Positions 43,138 through 54,670 are shown, counted from the first letter of the stretch. The stretch is DNA of 64,000 bases from Crotophaga sulcirostris (GCA_013397455.1 VYZB01000281.1:372001-436000), one strand, 5' to 3'. The notes: a model not told the origin generated them from the letters alone. Translations and numbers: made by a program.

Positions 43138-46100
43138 GAGATGAAACAAGTCCCTCCATGGTGCTGGAGGTAGTAGTGATCAGCAGAAGCTGTACCCCTG
43201 TAGATGGCAACAAGAGAAAGGCCAAGACTGCTCTGCTGGCACAAGTGCCAAGCGCAACCACAAACAGCCCCACCACACTCCTCTTCTCACACCCCACCAA
43301 TAATGACCATTCTGGTAACACGCCTCTTCACCTCTGAGGAAAACGTCTTGGGAAGCGCACTCTCATGAGGCACGGGGACTCATTTTCAGTGTAGAAGAGT
43401 GATGTCCATTCTTCGACGGGAAGACACAGCCTCAATTTTTAACTGCCTACTCCAAAAGTCAACTTGGACAAAATGTGAGCAGATGATCCCACATTTTTCA
43501 TTACTTTACCAGAGGTGTTCTGCTGACAAATGACATGCTGATCAGTTCTCATTTGTTAAAGGTCTGCTGGTTAAATCAACCTCTGCTTTGATGACCGATT
43601 TTGGCATCCTTCAACAGTTCATCTCTGGTACTACAGGTTTCAGTGACCTGCTCTACCTTCAGCATCTCCTCTCCACAGCAGTCAGACAGCCCCTATGATT
43701 ATCCATATGCAACCAACTTGTTCACACGTTCCAGCTCTTTCAAAGGCAGGTTTAGCTGAAACAGTTGACAAGACTGGTGCTACTACCTTTCTGTACAATC
43801 TTTCTCTTCAGGAAGAACACCATCTTATCGAAGGGATATCAACTGAAACAAACAATAGAATTTATTAGCACAGAAATGAAAACAGCACAAATGCTTTATT
43901 TTCAAAGGCAGGAGATATGAATGGGGCCATGGTTTAGAAGCTCAATAATTCAGATATTAGTGCTTCTTGTGCTGGGGGAAGAAAACCCCATCAAACACTT
44001 TGCTTATAAAACACCAATGATCGATGTATACTTACTCCATCAGCTAAATTCTGTTCAGCACAATATAGCTGGGTTAACCTTTGGCCCTGTCATTCAGTAC
44101 TGCCATTGCTCTTCACAGGCCACAAGCTTTGTAGTGAATTTTCAAAGTCTCACAACCAAGGTTTGCTACTCCTGCCTTGCCTGAACCTTTCTTGGCCTGC
44201 CTGCAGCTTTGTTTTACTTAGTTTAGTTGCAACTGCAATATCTGTAGTTGGCCAGGTGTCTATATCTACTATATTTTATTTTTGTTTGTGCTGTAGTACA
44301 ACCACATTTTTTTGCAGAGAGAGTAGTAATAAGCTACTCTATGCAGAATGAGACATTTATGACTAATGAACTGACTTTGCATAGAGAAATACAACAGCCT
44401 GGTATGACAGCAGAGGCCTGGAGAAGTGGAGACACAGGATGTGGCATAGAGGAGTACAGGCATAGGATGAGAAGAGATGGGGCACGGGCTTGACACTGGA
44501 GACCATGACTAGAAACAACTCACCAATGGTCAATTAAAGAATTGCAGACCTGGAGCTGGACAAAATCGGGTTTACGGATAACAAAGAGAGCAAAGAAATA
44601 GTGTCTAATACCCACAAAAGCAACTATATATAGCAAAAACCAGATGCAGTGTGGAATTGCAGACCAATGAAGAGACAGGTGTACAGCTGTTTTACCAAAC
44701 ACACTGAAATGATCGCAGATGGATCCTACAGTAAGGAAAGAAGAAACTTTAACATGAACCTTACCTCTCCCAGCAAAGGACTCCAGATGCTGACAACTCA
44801 CAATAACCACCACCACCATCAGAACAAACCAGCAACCTTGGGACCCAAAGGAGTAGGGGAAGGGTGAGAGTAAGATCAGGAAGCAGGGTAAAAGCCAAGA
44901 TCTGTGTGTATAACAGTTCAGCTACCTTAGCTTTTTTTTCCCCTGCAATAAATGCATCTAGAGCAATAACGATTAGACTTTCAAAATTTCAGTTACATTA
45001 ACAAAAAATTCTTCCCTTTATAGAGATGTGCTGCTGCCTTTTTCCCTGTGAATAAGATTTGGAGCGTAATACTTTGTACAAGCATGGAGACCCTCTACAT
45101 CACAGGAAATAAATTCAAATAAAATTCTTGTTTTATTCTAAACAGGTGTTGCTCTTCTTCCCAGAAGAAGCCCCACAAACTCATATTTTTCTAACTAGTT
45201 CAGTAGAAACATGATCACATACCCACACCTGACCCAGATCAAATTTGAACCACTGAGTGACCTAACAGTAATGATTTTGGAGCTATGGCCAGAAGACTAC
45301 AGAAAGGCCAGATCTGTAAAGCAGGAGCATTTGTGCAGAGCTAACAAAATTACTAGAACATCACCTTGAAAGGGTTATGGACTAGAAAACTGCTAACACT
45401 TTCTCTCCATCAAATATATCAGGGTTTAGAAAGCAATGGAAAAGAATTTATGGAGCAGAGAAGCAAGAGAGAAGCAAGGAAGAGAGCTACCTTGAAATCA
45501 CTGGAAAATTACTGAGTGAGAACATTGTCTGGCAAAAGAAACTACAGATGGTAGGAAAAAGAAAAACAAATACTTGAAAAGTTCCACTGATTTTTTTGTT
45601 GTCTTTCACCAATTTTTCTTCAAGTAGCTCCCAGTTACTGGGGCTATAAAACAGCCAGATGTTTTTTACTTAAAAATGAAGATGGGGTAATTACTGTGGC
45701 AGTATCTCTTCTAAATTCTCACTTCTCTGTGTCAACCCAAACACCTCTGCAAACTAAGCCCTTCACTGCCTCTTGTTACCCTCTTCTTCATGGTGGAATG
45801 GGCTTCTCATGAACAAATAAGACGACCACTTTTCTTCATGTTCTATTTTACAACCACATCTTGTATATAAAACCTCATCAGAGTGACCTCTGGAAGGTTT
45901 CCAATGCATTTCTAATGTATGCTTCCTGATTTTTTCCTCAACTAAGCTTTCTGGTAATGTAAGCCCTCTGGTGTATGGATTAGGTCTCTTTTTACACGAC
46001 CTGATACCCTCACCACTGAAAAAACAGTTACAGTAAAGCAGGTCATCAGGAAAAGATTCATGAAGAAGCAGCTGTGGACTATTGATTCTGCTGAGGCATT

Positions 46101-49100
46101 GAAGAGGTGTTAAGATCTTCCCAAATGAAGTTCTTGTCTTTGTACACGAGCTATAAAAAATTAGCAAGGGAAGGGAGATGATAAAACATCAGAAATAGAT
46201 AGCGAAGCATATTGAAGATAGGTATTAGCCTATAACTGAAGTCATATCAGGCATACAATCACATACAAATAGGAACTGTGTAATTTGACATCACCAGGTC
46301 ATCCTCAATCTTAAAATTCAGGTTCTGCAATTACATTTCTGTTGTAAATAGTCAGTAGTTAAGGAACTATGTGTACAACTCAAAAATGCCTAGCAGATAG
46401 ACCGTTAGTCAACATACCATTGCCATCTTCAGAAAAGGCAGTGTTTGATGACACCCAAGAGAGTCGTGTTCTGAGCCTAACTTTACTCCTTACTAGCTGT
46501 CAGATCTTGCCTCATCTCTCCACAGAAGTTTTTCAACTCATCCTTAGACTTTCTGGCTCTTTGTCCAATCTCTCAGCAAGGAGTCTCAGCACTTGACTGC
46601 ACATCCAAGATCTTATTAAAATTACCCACAAGATATTAGTAAAAACAGAGTAGTCCTGGCATATGGTACATTTAAATATCTGGTCCCTGACTCTTCAATG
46701 TAGAAATCATCACCCCCTGCACCTGTATAGCAGCTAGAACCGTGGCACTTCCAAATCCTGTGAGGCTTTTAAACAGAAATATAACATTAATTACAATACA
46801 AGAAACACGTGAGTGTCAAATGTATTTTATATTCTCAAATGGAAAATATACTTAAAAAATAAGCATATATACTTTTATTGAATGGCCAGAGCCTGGACAA
46901 AGAGATCTGTGTGTGCCTGAGAGAAGAAAACTTCTAAGACTGAGGGTCTCTCTCTCCAAGAGAAGTAGGGATGGTTTCTGCAGAATGCAGAGGCTAAAAC
47001 ATGCATGCCAAACATTGCTACAAAAAAACAAATCCTGACTTCTTCAAAGGTAACAGCTTCTCTTTACAAGTTCACTGCATAACTTAAAAGCTCTGAAATC
47101 TGACTGAATCTTATTTTCATTATTTTCTGCCTCAAATCCTCAGACTCACAACTAATAAAAGATCCTCCTCACTTTGCAAACATATGCAGGCAAAACTGCT
47201 CTTTATATTCACAATATACAGTGCATGAAAAAAACTATCTCAAAATGGACTTCAGTTGCAAATAAGTGTTATAAATTATCACTCACATATTAAAATTAAT
47301 GATAATGAGCCCATCTGGAGTTGCTAATTGGTTCTAGGCACAGTGTTAAGTTTCTCAGATGCAAAAACCAGTTCATTATCAACACTCAGCCAGCAACATA
47401 CTTGTCTTTAACGGTAACAAATCTTGAGAAATCCTGCTTCACACATAAAAGAAATCAAATGCAAGAAGTGCTCTCAAAGCCCATGAGGAAAATGACAGCT
47501 ACTCACATTTCACAGAACACCAGAACTGGCAAAATTCTTCCCTTTCAAATTCTAACTTCAATGACTCATCACAAAACAACTCAATCAGCAAATCTCATAC
47601 ATCTGGTAGCAATGTGGTGCTAGTAAAGCCCTCCTCAGCCAACAGCTTACAGACCCAACTCCTTCCAGCATCACTCTCACCAGTGGGGAAAGAATTGCTT
47701 CGATGTAGTCTTAAATCAGACCAGGTATTGACAGGACCTTATTTTAGACAAAAGAGGGAAGTTCATACCTCATGGAGCTATTGCTTCAACAGACCTTGCT
47801 GCACTGATTTACACAGAGTTTATGTTTTCAGAGTTATTCCTGCAAACGTAAAGACAAGGAGCATGATTATTCTCATATGCTTCAGTAAAAGTGCAATGCA
47901 CAGGATCCACTGTGGCTGCAGACTTCTGTGGATGATAACCACCAGCACTGAGGTGGTAACAAGCACCTAGAAAGTGGTTACATGAAACATTGCTACAATC
48001 TTGCTGGCAGGAAACATCTGCTTACCGCCTTATCTTTTTCTCTCAGTTTAAACTGAGGTTGAAATATCACTGACATCTCCTACAGCAGTTCTTTTACAGT
48101 ACAATCACCTCCACACTCTGGCACAGGCAATACAAATTTACCTTCAGCAGATCTAACAGAAAGCCTCTTGGATATCTTATTGGACTGTTATTCAGACTCG
48201 GCTGTAATACACTTTTTCAGATAACATTTCAGAGGAATACAAGGTGATATATGTCCATTCAGAAACTGCAGCACATAATAATATAGACTGCAGGAACAAA
48301 CTATCTAATCACCTTCAATGAAAAGCAAATATCTGAAGTTCGACATCACCTTTTTCCTAAAGTCATGTGTTGTATTAAAGTCATTAATGGTTCTATCTGG
48401 CTTTCCTTTCACAAAAGGAAAGATTATGGTAAAATTTTGCTGGCTGTTACTTTGAATTCTAAAAGTTTGAGGGTTCACATGCATCTTCAAATTTTTAAAA
48501 AAAAAAAAAAAACAAACAAAAAAGCCACCCACCACTCTAACTACAAATCCATTTTTAAGAGTGGTCTTTGAAGAAGTCTTATTAACTAGCACAGCTGAAA
48601 TGTGTTTATCACTCACCCAGGATCCTCAGGCCATTTTATACATATAAAAGCAGTCCATAACACATCAGAATCAGTGTTTTACCTCACTTCTCTCTCTCTT
48701 AGGCTGTTCCTGGCCTGACACTGCAGACATGCTAGCACTCCCTGCAAGCTTCTAGTTAAATACACGGCAGCTCTTTATGAGGAGTTGGCTCACGGTCATC
48801 TGTCTTCCACGAGGACTGGATGCAAGGGAAAAGTCCATCCTAAATATTGACCTTTGGAAACCACAAAGAGCTGCAAAAAGCAGTGCTGTGCCTCCCAAAA
48901 CTAGCACTGGCTCAGATGGCTTAGATTTGAGAAGCAGAATAGCTGTTTCAGCACAACTGTGAGGGCAGCTGAGCTAATTAGCTGTGACCTGCTCATTTGA
49001 AACAGACTCAGTATTTCCACATAGAGCTGAGGATTTTTTTTACCACATACAAACAGCTATACCATGAGTCTCATAAAGAGTTCTTCAAATATTTTTTCTA

Positions 49101-50639
49101 GTTGGGACAGAAAGTAGTTAACATTTAGTTATTTAACTAGTTTAGTGACTCCCATATTCTACTTGGGGAGCACAGGTATGGGAGGTTTCTAAGGTCTTAA
49201 AATATTAGAGGAGCTTTCACTGTCAAATGCCATTACTGCCCTAGTTCATGAGCACTACTAAAACACAAATAAACATACTAATATATGTTATTTAAGGCAC
49301 TTATTCATGTAAGCAACCTTACTTATGAGTAAACTCTATCATGCATGTCTTCTTGATGAGCTAGATCTTAAGTCTTAAGTATCTCTAGAAATATGAAACT
49401 CACTCAACTTCTGCACTGGAACTGAGAGAATCTAAAGAACATGGTGCTGTATATATTTGATGCTATCACCTTCCCAAGTCTTCTAAATCTTGCATAAAAC
49501 AGCTCTGTCAACGACAACTCAGTAAGGCTTCACATTGCTAGGTAACTGTGAATCTGGGATGAGTGACCTACTCATATTCTGTTGTTGTTCCTTTTAAATA
49601 AAATGGAATATAAAACCTGATGACAGCACCCTCACGATTCACTGTGCTCCTCATATCATCCCCAAAGGTAACTTTTTCTATTTAAACAAGATCACTTTAT
49701 GAAAATGAGTCACATCTCTACAGTCACAGGTTACCAATTCAAAGTTGATCTAGCTGTTAGACCACAACCACAGAGATGAAAGTAAGTACATTTCAATGCA
49801 TACAAATAGTCTCATTAGCGTCAGAGGGATTGTTCTGATGCATAAAAATCAGACTACAGTGCAGCTTTAATGAAAAAAAATCTTTTTATAAAAAATCCTG
49901 AAAATGGATCTACAGTCCAATTTGTAGGAAAATCATTTATTTGGGCCTAAGTATCACTAGGTGAGGGGTGTTTCATTAATAATTGCAGATAAAAAACATT
50001 TATCCATTTCCAACACTCAGCTAGAGAAAACTATATTGTGTTTGGTACACCAAAATAAATGGTTAGTTTTCTTCTACGAGTTCTAGATATTAGAGCACAG
50101 ATTTGAAATTCTGAAAGTTTTTGGATAAGATTCTTTTGTATCCCAAGATATGTGGGCCTTTTCAGGGCCTGCAGGACATAGCCTTGTACATGCTCAAAAG
50201 AAACAGATTGATCATCTCAATTTCCCAGCTGTTCCATCTGTGCAGGGCACGCTGCTGAGAGGCTGAACAGGAGTTTCCTTATAGCCACTGGCTCTTCTGA
50301 GTTAAGCTCTCTTTTGTGTCTGTCTCTCTCACAGTGACTGATCTCCAGATGGGTCCAAGTTGCCTGAGCTGATGCAGAGGGAAGAAGAAGAGTCTACTGG
50401 GTCAGTGAGATAGGGGAAAGAAGCCTGCTGGCATCTGGCAGGGCACATGTAAACCGAACAAGGAAACTGACACAGAGAGCAAGGAACAGAACAACTTGAT
50501 GAAGGATGGCGAAAGGAGGATGAGCAGTCATGAAAGACTCAATAAAGAAGAAACCTGAGTGCAAACTGGGCACTGCGGAACAGCTCTACAAAAAGAACCT
50601 TCAGGGTCCTGCTGGGGAAAAAGCAAGCACAGGAGTACA

Positions 50640-51080
50640 GAGATGCTGGCAGCAAAGAGGCCACCAGCACCTTGGGCTGCCAAAACAGGCAGAGCCAGGA
50701 GATCCAGGGAAGGATCCCCCTCTATTCGGCAGTCTATTAAAGTGCTTCTGGAATACTGCACCCAGTTTTTAGCCCCTCAGTGCCAGACAGACATGGATAA
50801 GCTGGAGGGAGTTTAAGAAGTGCACTGGGATGGTGGAGCTGGAGCACCTCACTGTGAGGAGAGGCTGGGGAAGCCTGGAGCAGAAGATGCTTCAGGGGAC
50901 CAAAAAGCAGCCCCAGTACCTATACGGAAAGCATCTAGGAGATGGAGATGGGCTGCCCAGAGAGGATGTGTAGTCTCTGTCTTTATAGGTCTTCAAGACC
51001 AGACTGGGTAAAAGCCATGAGCAGTCTGATCTGATCTCAGAGCTGTCCTTGCTGTGAGCAGGAGGCTGGACTGAGGGAGT
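50640..51080 (+). mobile_element. Old, degraded CR1-like fragment (intron 1)
   Basis: The plus strand has CR1-like phrases in the right order: a stretch like GTGCTTCTGGAATACTGCAC CCAGTTTT (end of RT), GGAGCTGGAGCACC, GGCTGGGGAAGCCTGGAG, GGGCTGCCCAGAGAGG, GTCTTCAAGACCAGACTGG and GCAGGAGGCTGGACTG. The ATTCTATG tail is not visible. The many differences suggest an older insertion than the other copies. Its boundaries are approximate. Confidence 0.75.
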
Positions 51081-51803
51081 TCAGCCTGAGTTATCCTGCA
51101 GCCTGGGCATGGCGAGGGCAGCCAGAATGGGACAGAACAACCTTCAGCCACCAGGTCATACTCCCTCCCAGGCTCTACCATGACACCCAGGGCCTCCTGC
51201 ACCACCACCCCTGTCCAGCAGCCAACATCCAACCACCCTACTGCACTCTTCTGCATCAAACGCATGACCCAAGCAAGATGTGCTTTTGAGTCACAAAATT
51301 CAGACTTCACAGATAGGCTGCGGAGGGGTGGGTGGAACTGGAAAGTCTCCTCTCAGTTTCTGTGGGTTAAAGACCTTGGAGATTACTCACATGGCATTAA
51401 AAGTCATCCAGATGGCAAAGTCGAGCTTTCAGAAAAAAGCTGTGAGGACAAAACCACAAATGCTCAGTGCACCCCAGCAAATTTATCACTGAAGCAGTGC
51501 AGGATAAGGCCTAGGCTTGGGAACAGCAGCATGCAGGAAGACATCCAGTGAACCTGGTGCCCTACCCTACCCTTCCAGTAAAAGCTCACCTCTACTACTG
51601 ATTTCCCAAATACATGCACAAATCAAAGATAGGCAGCACGGTTGTGCTTATTCAGAGAACTCTTATCAAAAGGCTGCTGGGGGTGGCACCTCCTTGTCTG
51701 GCCAAATGCCTGTCAAAGAACCGGCTTGGCCACAGGGCCCACACCTGTCAGTGTGCCCGTCATCCCGAAGCCACCCCAAGCACTGGGACAGCCCACAGGG
51801 ACA

Positions 51804-52290
51804 TCATAGAATCAAACAATCATAGAATGTTTTGGGTTGGAAGGAACCTTAAAGATCACCCAGTTCCAACCCCCCAGCCATGGGCAGGGACACCTTCCAC
51901 CACACCAGGCTGATCAGGGCCCCATCCAACCTGGCCTTGAACACCTCCAGGGAGGGGGCAGCCACAGCTTCCCTGGACAACCTGTGCCAGTGTCTCACCA
52001 CCCTCAGTGTGAAGAATTTCTTCATAATGTCTAATCTAAATCTTCCTCGTTCCAATTTAAAGCCATTCCCCCTTGGGGTATCACTACTTGTCCTTGTAAA
52101 AAGCCCCTCCCCAGTTTTCTTGTAGCCCTTTCAGGCCACTATGAGATCTCCCTGGAGCCTTCTCTTCTCCAGGCTGAACAACCCCAACTCTCTCAGCCTG
52201 TCCTCACAGCAGAGGTGCTCCAGCCCTCTGATCATCTTTGTGGCCTCCTCTGGACCCGCTCCAACAGTTCCATATCCTTCTTAAGCTGGG
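51804..52290 (-). mobile_element. CR1 LINE 3' fragment (minus), left arm of promoter-flanking pair
   Basis: It starts with the reverse complement of the CR1 tail (CATAGAATC...), followed by the GGTTGGAAGGAACCTTAAAG motif and the degenerate C-terminal reverse transcriptase and 3' UTR region. It is closely similar to the plus-oriented copy at 53445-53886 over about 400 bp. The two are head to head, with tails pointing outward, and enclose exon 1 and the CpG island. Its 5' end passes into the minisatellite. Confidence 0.95.
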
Positions 52291-53050
52291 GACATCCTAC
52301 AAGGACCCCCCCCCCCTACAGGGACAGACTCTTCAGGGACTCCCCATGGGGACAGACCTGGTGGCAGAGAGACACATCAGCCTCCTGCCCCTGTGGACCC
52401 CTTCCAACAGTTCCATATCCTTTTTATGCTGGGGACACCCCTCAGGGACCCCCACAGGGACAGACTCCGCAGGGACATCCCACAGGGACACCCCACAGTG
52501 TTAGACCTCGCAGGGACATCCTGCAGGGATCCCCACAGGGACACCCCGCACAGGGACAGACCCCACGGGGACACCCCACAGGGACATCCTGCAGGAACAC
52601 CCCGCAGGGACATCCCGCACGGACACCCCACAGGGACAGACCCCGCAGGGACATCCCACAGGGACACCCCACAGGGACACTCCACAGTGATAGACCTCGC
52701 AGGGACATCCTGCAGGGATCCTCACAGGGACACCCCGCACAGGGACAGACCCCACAGGGACACCCCGCAGGGACACCCCGCACGGACACCCCACAGGGAC
52801 AGACCCCACAGAGACATCCCGCATGGACACCCCACAGGGACAGACCCCACAGAGACATCCCGCATGGACACCCCACAGGGACAGACCCCGCACGGACACT
52901 GCACAGAGATAGACCCCACAGGGACATCCCGCATGGACACCCCACAGGGACACCCCGTAGGGGCAGACCCCGCAGGGATCCCCACATGGACAGACCCGTA
53001 GGGACATCCCGTGGCGACATCCCCGAGGACATCCAGCAGGGACACCCCGC
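52290..53050. repeat. GC-rich minisatellite (13/15-bp units) in intron 1
   Basis: About 750 bp of tandem units alternate between 13-bp forms (ACACCCCACAGGG, ACATCCCGCAGGG) and a 15-bp form (ACAGACCCCGCAGGG). Higher-order blocks are visible; for example, blocks near 52495-52600 and 52680-52790 repeat with few changes. It begins at an 11-C run at 52306-52316 and ends about 140 bp inside intron 1 from the exon 1 donor. The lack of stop-forming triplets leaves long frames open on both strands, including a 429-codon plus-strand and a 330-codon minus-strand frame, but these are by-products of the repeat. Copy number is likely to vary between individuals (inference). Confidence 0.95.
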
Positions 53051-53190
53051 GGGGCCAGAGCCGGTGGCGGGGGGCACCGGAGGCTCCTGCCCAGGGAGGG
53101 AGCAAAAGGCACGGCTCCATCCCCTGGGTCTCCCTCTCTCTCTGCCCCCGCCCCCGCGGTCGCTCTGGCACACGCGGCGCCCCCCGGTAC

Positions 53191-53255
53191 CTGGACAGGG
53201 AGTCCCGGCTGGCCCGCCCGGCGCCCAGGCTCTCGCAGCTGGAGCTCTCCTCCAT
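53191..53255 (-). CDS. MTMR2: MTMR2 coding exon 1 (start codon, residues 1-21)
   Basis: The minus-strand ATG at 53255-53253 opens a frame beginning MEESSSCESLG, closely matching the human MTMR2 start MEKSSSCESLG. The ATG has G at -3 and G at +4, a strong initiation context. The exon ends after AG of a split Ser codon at 53191, followed by the donor GTACC. The Ala/Pro-rich stretch that follows in human is replaced by AGRASR, and the tail is five residues shorter here. The exon lies inside a CpG island. This is the disordered N-terminus, thought to influence membrane targeting rather than catalysis. The start is chosen by protein homology and context; an upstream out-of-frame ATG exists at 53344. 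Confidence 0.93.
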
Positions 53256-53314
53256 GCCGGGCGGCGGGGCAGCCCCCGGGGCTGTCTGTCTCTCTGTCCC
53301 TCTGTGTCTGTCTC

Positions 53315-53344
53315 TCAGCCCAGCGGCGGGCGGGAGGCGGCCAT
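53315..53344 (-). other. Upstream ORF in the putative MTMR2 5' leader
   Basis: A minus-strand ATG at 53344-53342 sits in a strong context (A at -3, G at +4) and opens a nine-codon frame ending in TGA at 53317-53315. It is out of frame with the MTMR2 start, and its stop is 59 nt upstream of that start, so reinitiation would be possible. If transcription begins upstream of 53344 this uORF would be in the leader and could damp translation. The transcription start cannot be read from the sequence, so its inclusion is inference. The same ATG lies inside a YY1-like CCATNTT motif. Confidence 0.5.
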
Positions 53345-53350
53345 GTTGGC
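53337..53350. promoter_or_regulatory. YY1-like site containing the upstream ATG
   Basis: The plus strand reads GCGGCCATGTTGGC, containing the YY1 core CCATNTT. In many CpG-island promoters this motif lies just downstream of the transcription start, which would put the MTMR2 start a little to the right, near 53350-53380. This is inference from motif position. Confidence 0.4.
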
Positions 53351-53383
53351 CCGGCGTGCAGCGCGGGGAGGGCGGGACGGGAC

Positions 53384-53392
53384 GGGGCGGGG
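53384..53392. promoter_or_regulatory. GC box (SP1-type), GGGGCGGGG
   Basis: A perfect GGGGCGGGG lies about 130 bp upstream of the MTMR2 start codon, with further GGGCGGGA-like repeats just before it at about 53370. Such boxes are bound by SP/KLF factors in CpG-island promoters. The role is inferred from position only. Confidence 0.55.
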
Positions 53393-53444
53393 TCGTTCTC
53401 AGCATCCCCTGGGGATCCCCAGCGTGAGAGGGGGTGGAGGTGGG

Positions 53445-53886
53445 GGAGCGGGTCCAGAGGGGGGACACCAAGGGGGTCAGAGGGCTGGAGCACCTCTGCC
53501 GTGAGGACAGGCTGAGAGCTGGGGTTGTTCCGCCTGGAGAAGACTCCGGGGAGACCTCATAGTGGCCTTCCAGTACCTGAAGGGGCTACAAGAAAACTGG
53601 GGAGGGACTTTTTACAAGGACAAGTAGTGATAGGATGGAAAGGAGAAGGGGGAAGATTTAGATTGGACATTATGAAGAAATTCTTCGCAATGAGGGTGGT
53701 GAGACACTGGCACAGGTTGCCTAGAGAAGCTGTGGCTGCCCCCTCCTTGAAAGTGTTCAAGACCAGGTTGGATGGGGCCCTGATCAACCTGGTGTGGTGG
53801 GGGATGTCCCAGCCCATGGCTGGGGAGTTGGAACTGGGTGATCTTTAAGGTCCCTTCCAACCCAAACCGTTCTATGATTCTGTGAT
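53445..53886 (+). mobile_element. CR1 LINE 3' fragment (plus), right arm of promoter-flanking pair
   Basis: It starts near GGAGCGGGTCCAGAGG and ends in TTCTATGATTCTGTGAT. The body contains the usual CR1 text for the end of ORF2 and the 3' UTR (for example GACACTGGCACAGG and GGTGATCTTTAAGGTCCC). It begins within about 60 bp of the GC box, so the CpG-island promoter is directly abutted by a transposon. It is the same subfamily as the copy at 51804-52290. Confidence 0.95.
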
Positions 53887-54032
53887 AGTGGGCATAGAAT
53901 TAGCAAACTTGGTGAGCCAGTGTAGAACAAACCTTACTTGCAATAAAACAGAAAATGCAATCATTCAATGGAGATGATTGTCCATTATACAGAAAGTTAC
54001 TTTTATAATGTTTCTGAAAGGAAGGTGTAGCA

Positions 54033-54469
54033 AGGAGGGGGGTTGGTCTCTCAAGTGACAGGTGACAGGATGAGAGGAAGTTTGGGGCTGTTTAGTCTGG
54101 AGAAGAGGAGGCTCAGGGGTGACCTTATTGCTCTCTACAACTACCTAAAAGGAGGTTGTAGTCAAGCGGGCGTTGGTCTCTTCTCACAGGTGACCAGTGA
54201 CAGAACTAGAGGGCACGGACTTAAACTTCATCAGGGGAGGTTTAGACTTGATGTTAGGAAGAAGTTCTTCACTGAAAGGGTGATTGGCCACTGGAATGCG
54301 CTGCCCAGGGAGGTGGTGGAGTCGCCGACCCTGCATGTGTTTAAGGGAAGATTGGATGAGGCACTCAGTGCCATGGTTTAGGTGATGAGATGGTGTTAGT
54401 GTTGGCTTATAGGTTGGACTTGATGATCTCAGAGGTCTCTTCCAACCTGGTTATACTGTGATACTGTGA
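54033..54469 (+). mobile_element. CR1 LINE 3' fragment, rearranged at its 5' end
   Basis: The main body (about 54079-54469) runs from CTGTTTAGTCTGGAGAAG to a tail of ATACTGTG units. Bases 54033-54078 resemble text that normally lies further 3' in CR1 (GTTGGTCTC followed by GACAGGATGAGAGG), so two CR1 pieces appear joined out of order. It is closely related to the copy at 12385-12737, by eye in the mid-80s percent identity. Confidence 0.93.
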
Positions 54470-54476
54470 AGTCTAT

Positions 54477-54670
54477 AGGACTCAAAGGATGGTGGAGCAC
54501 TGGAACAGCTCCCTAGGGAAGCAGTCAGGGTGCCAAGCCTGACAATATTCCAGAAGCATTTGGACAATGACCATGGTGTGAATGTTGGGGTTGTCCTATG
54601 CAGGGATGGGAGTTGGACTCGATGATCATTGTGGGTACCTTCCAACTCAGGACATTCTATGATTCTATGA
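54477..54670 (+). mobile_element. CR1 LINE short 3' fragment
   Basis: About 190 bp of CR1 3' end, with GGTGGAGCACTGGAACAG, GTTGGACTCGATGATC and a CATTCTATGATTCTATG tail. It is second in a run of three CR1 tails in the same orientation. The block CAGAAGCATTTGGACAATG is shared with the copy at 30057-30442, pointing to a common subfamily. Confidence 0.92.

Larger units (their letters stand above)
31030..53190 (-). other. MTMR2: MTMR2 intron 1 (22,161 bp)
   Basis: Bounded by donor GTACC and acceptor CTTTATAG. It contains CR1 fragments at 33074-33602, 37148-37330, 40961-41510, 50640-51080 and 51804-52290, the minisatellite at 52290-53050, the CpG-rich patch near 34.6-34.8 kb and A/T runs. In 41.6-50.5 kb I see only AT-rich unique DNA. 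No alternative first exon can be defended from sequence alone. Confidence 0.85.
53041..53400 (-). promoter_or_regulatory. MTMR2: CpG-island promoter of MTMR2
   Basis: By hand count about 36 CpG dinucleotides fall in these 360 bases, against very few in the surrounding introns. The island covers coding exon 1, the presumed 5' leader and the first part of intron 1. There is no evident TATA box at a suitable place, which fits a housekeeping-type promoter. A GC box and a YY1-like site lie upstream of the start codon. The island ends abruptly on the upstream side, where a CR1 copy begins at about 53445. Confidence 0.85.

Noticed and set aside
45763..46167. 134-codon minus-strand frame
   Set aside because: No motif recognised, isolated in intron 1, no conserved-looking splice sites.
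52501..53493. 330-codon minus-strand open frame and overlapping 243- and 249-codon frames
   Set aside because: Same cause: the repeat is open in several frames. One frame includes true exon 1 codons, but the GT donor at 53190 and exon 2 show splicing out of the repeat.
52215..53504. 429-codon plus-strand open frame
   Set aside because: It runs through the minisatellite, where every unit lacks stops. The protein is a monotonous Asp/Arg/Pro/His/Gly/Thr repeat, and its end overlaps exon 1 antisense and a CR1.
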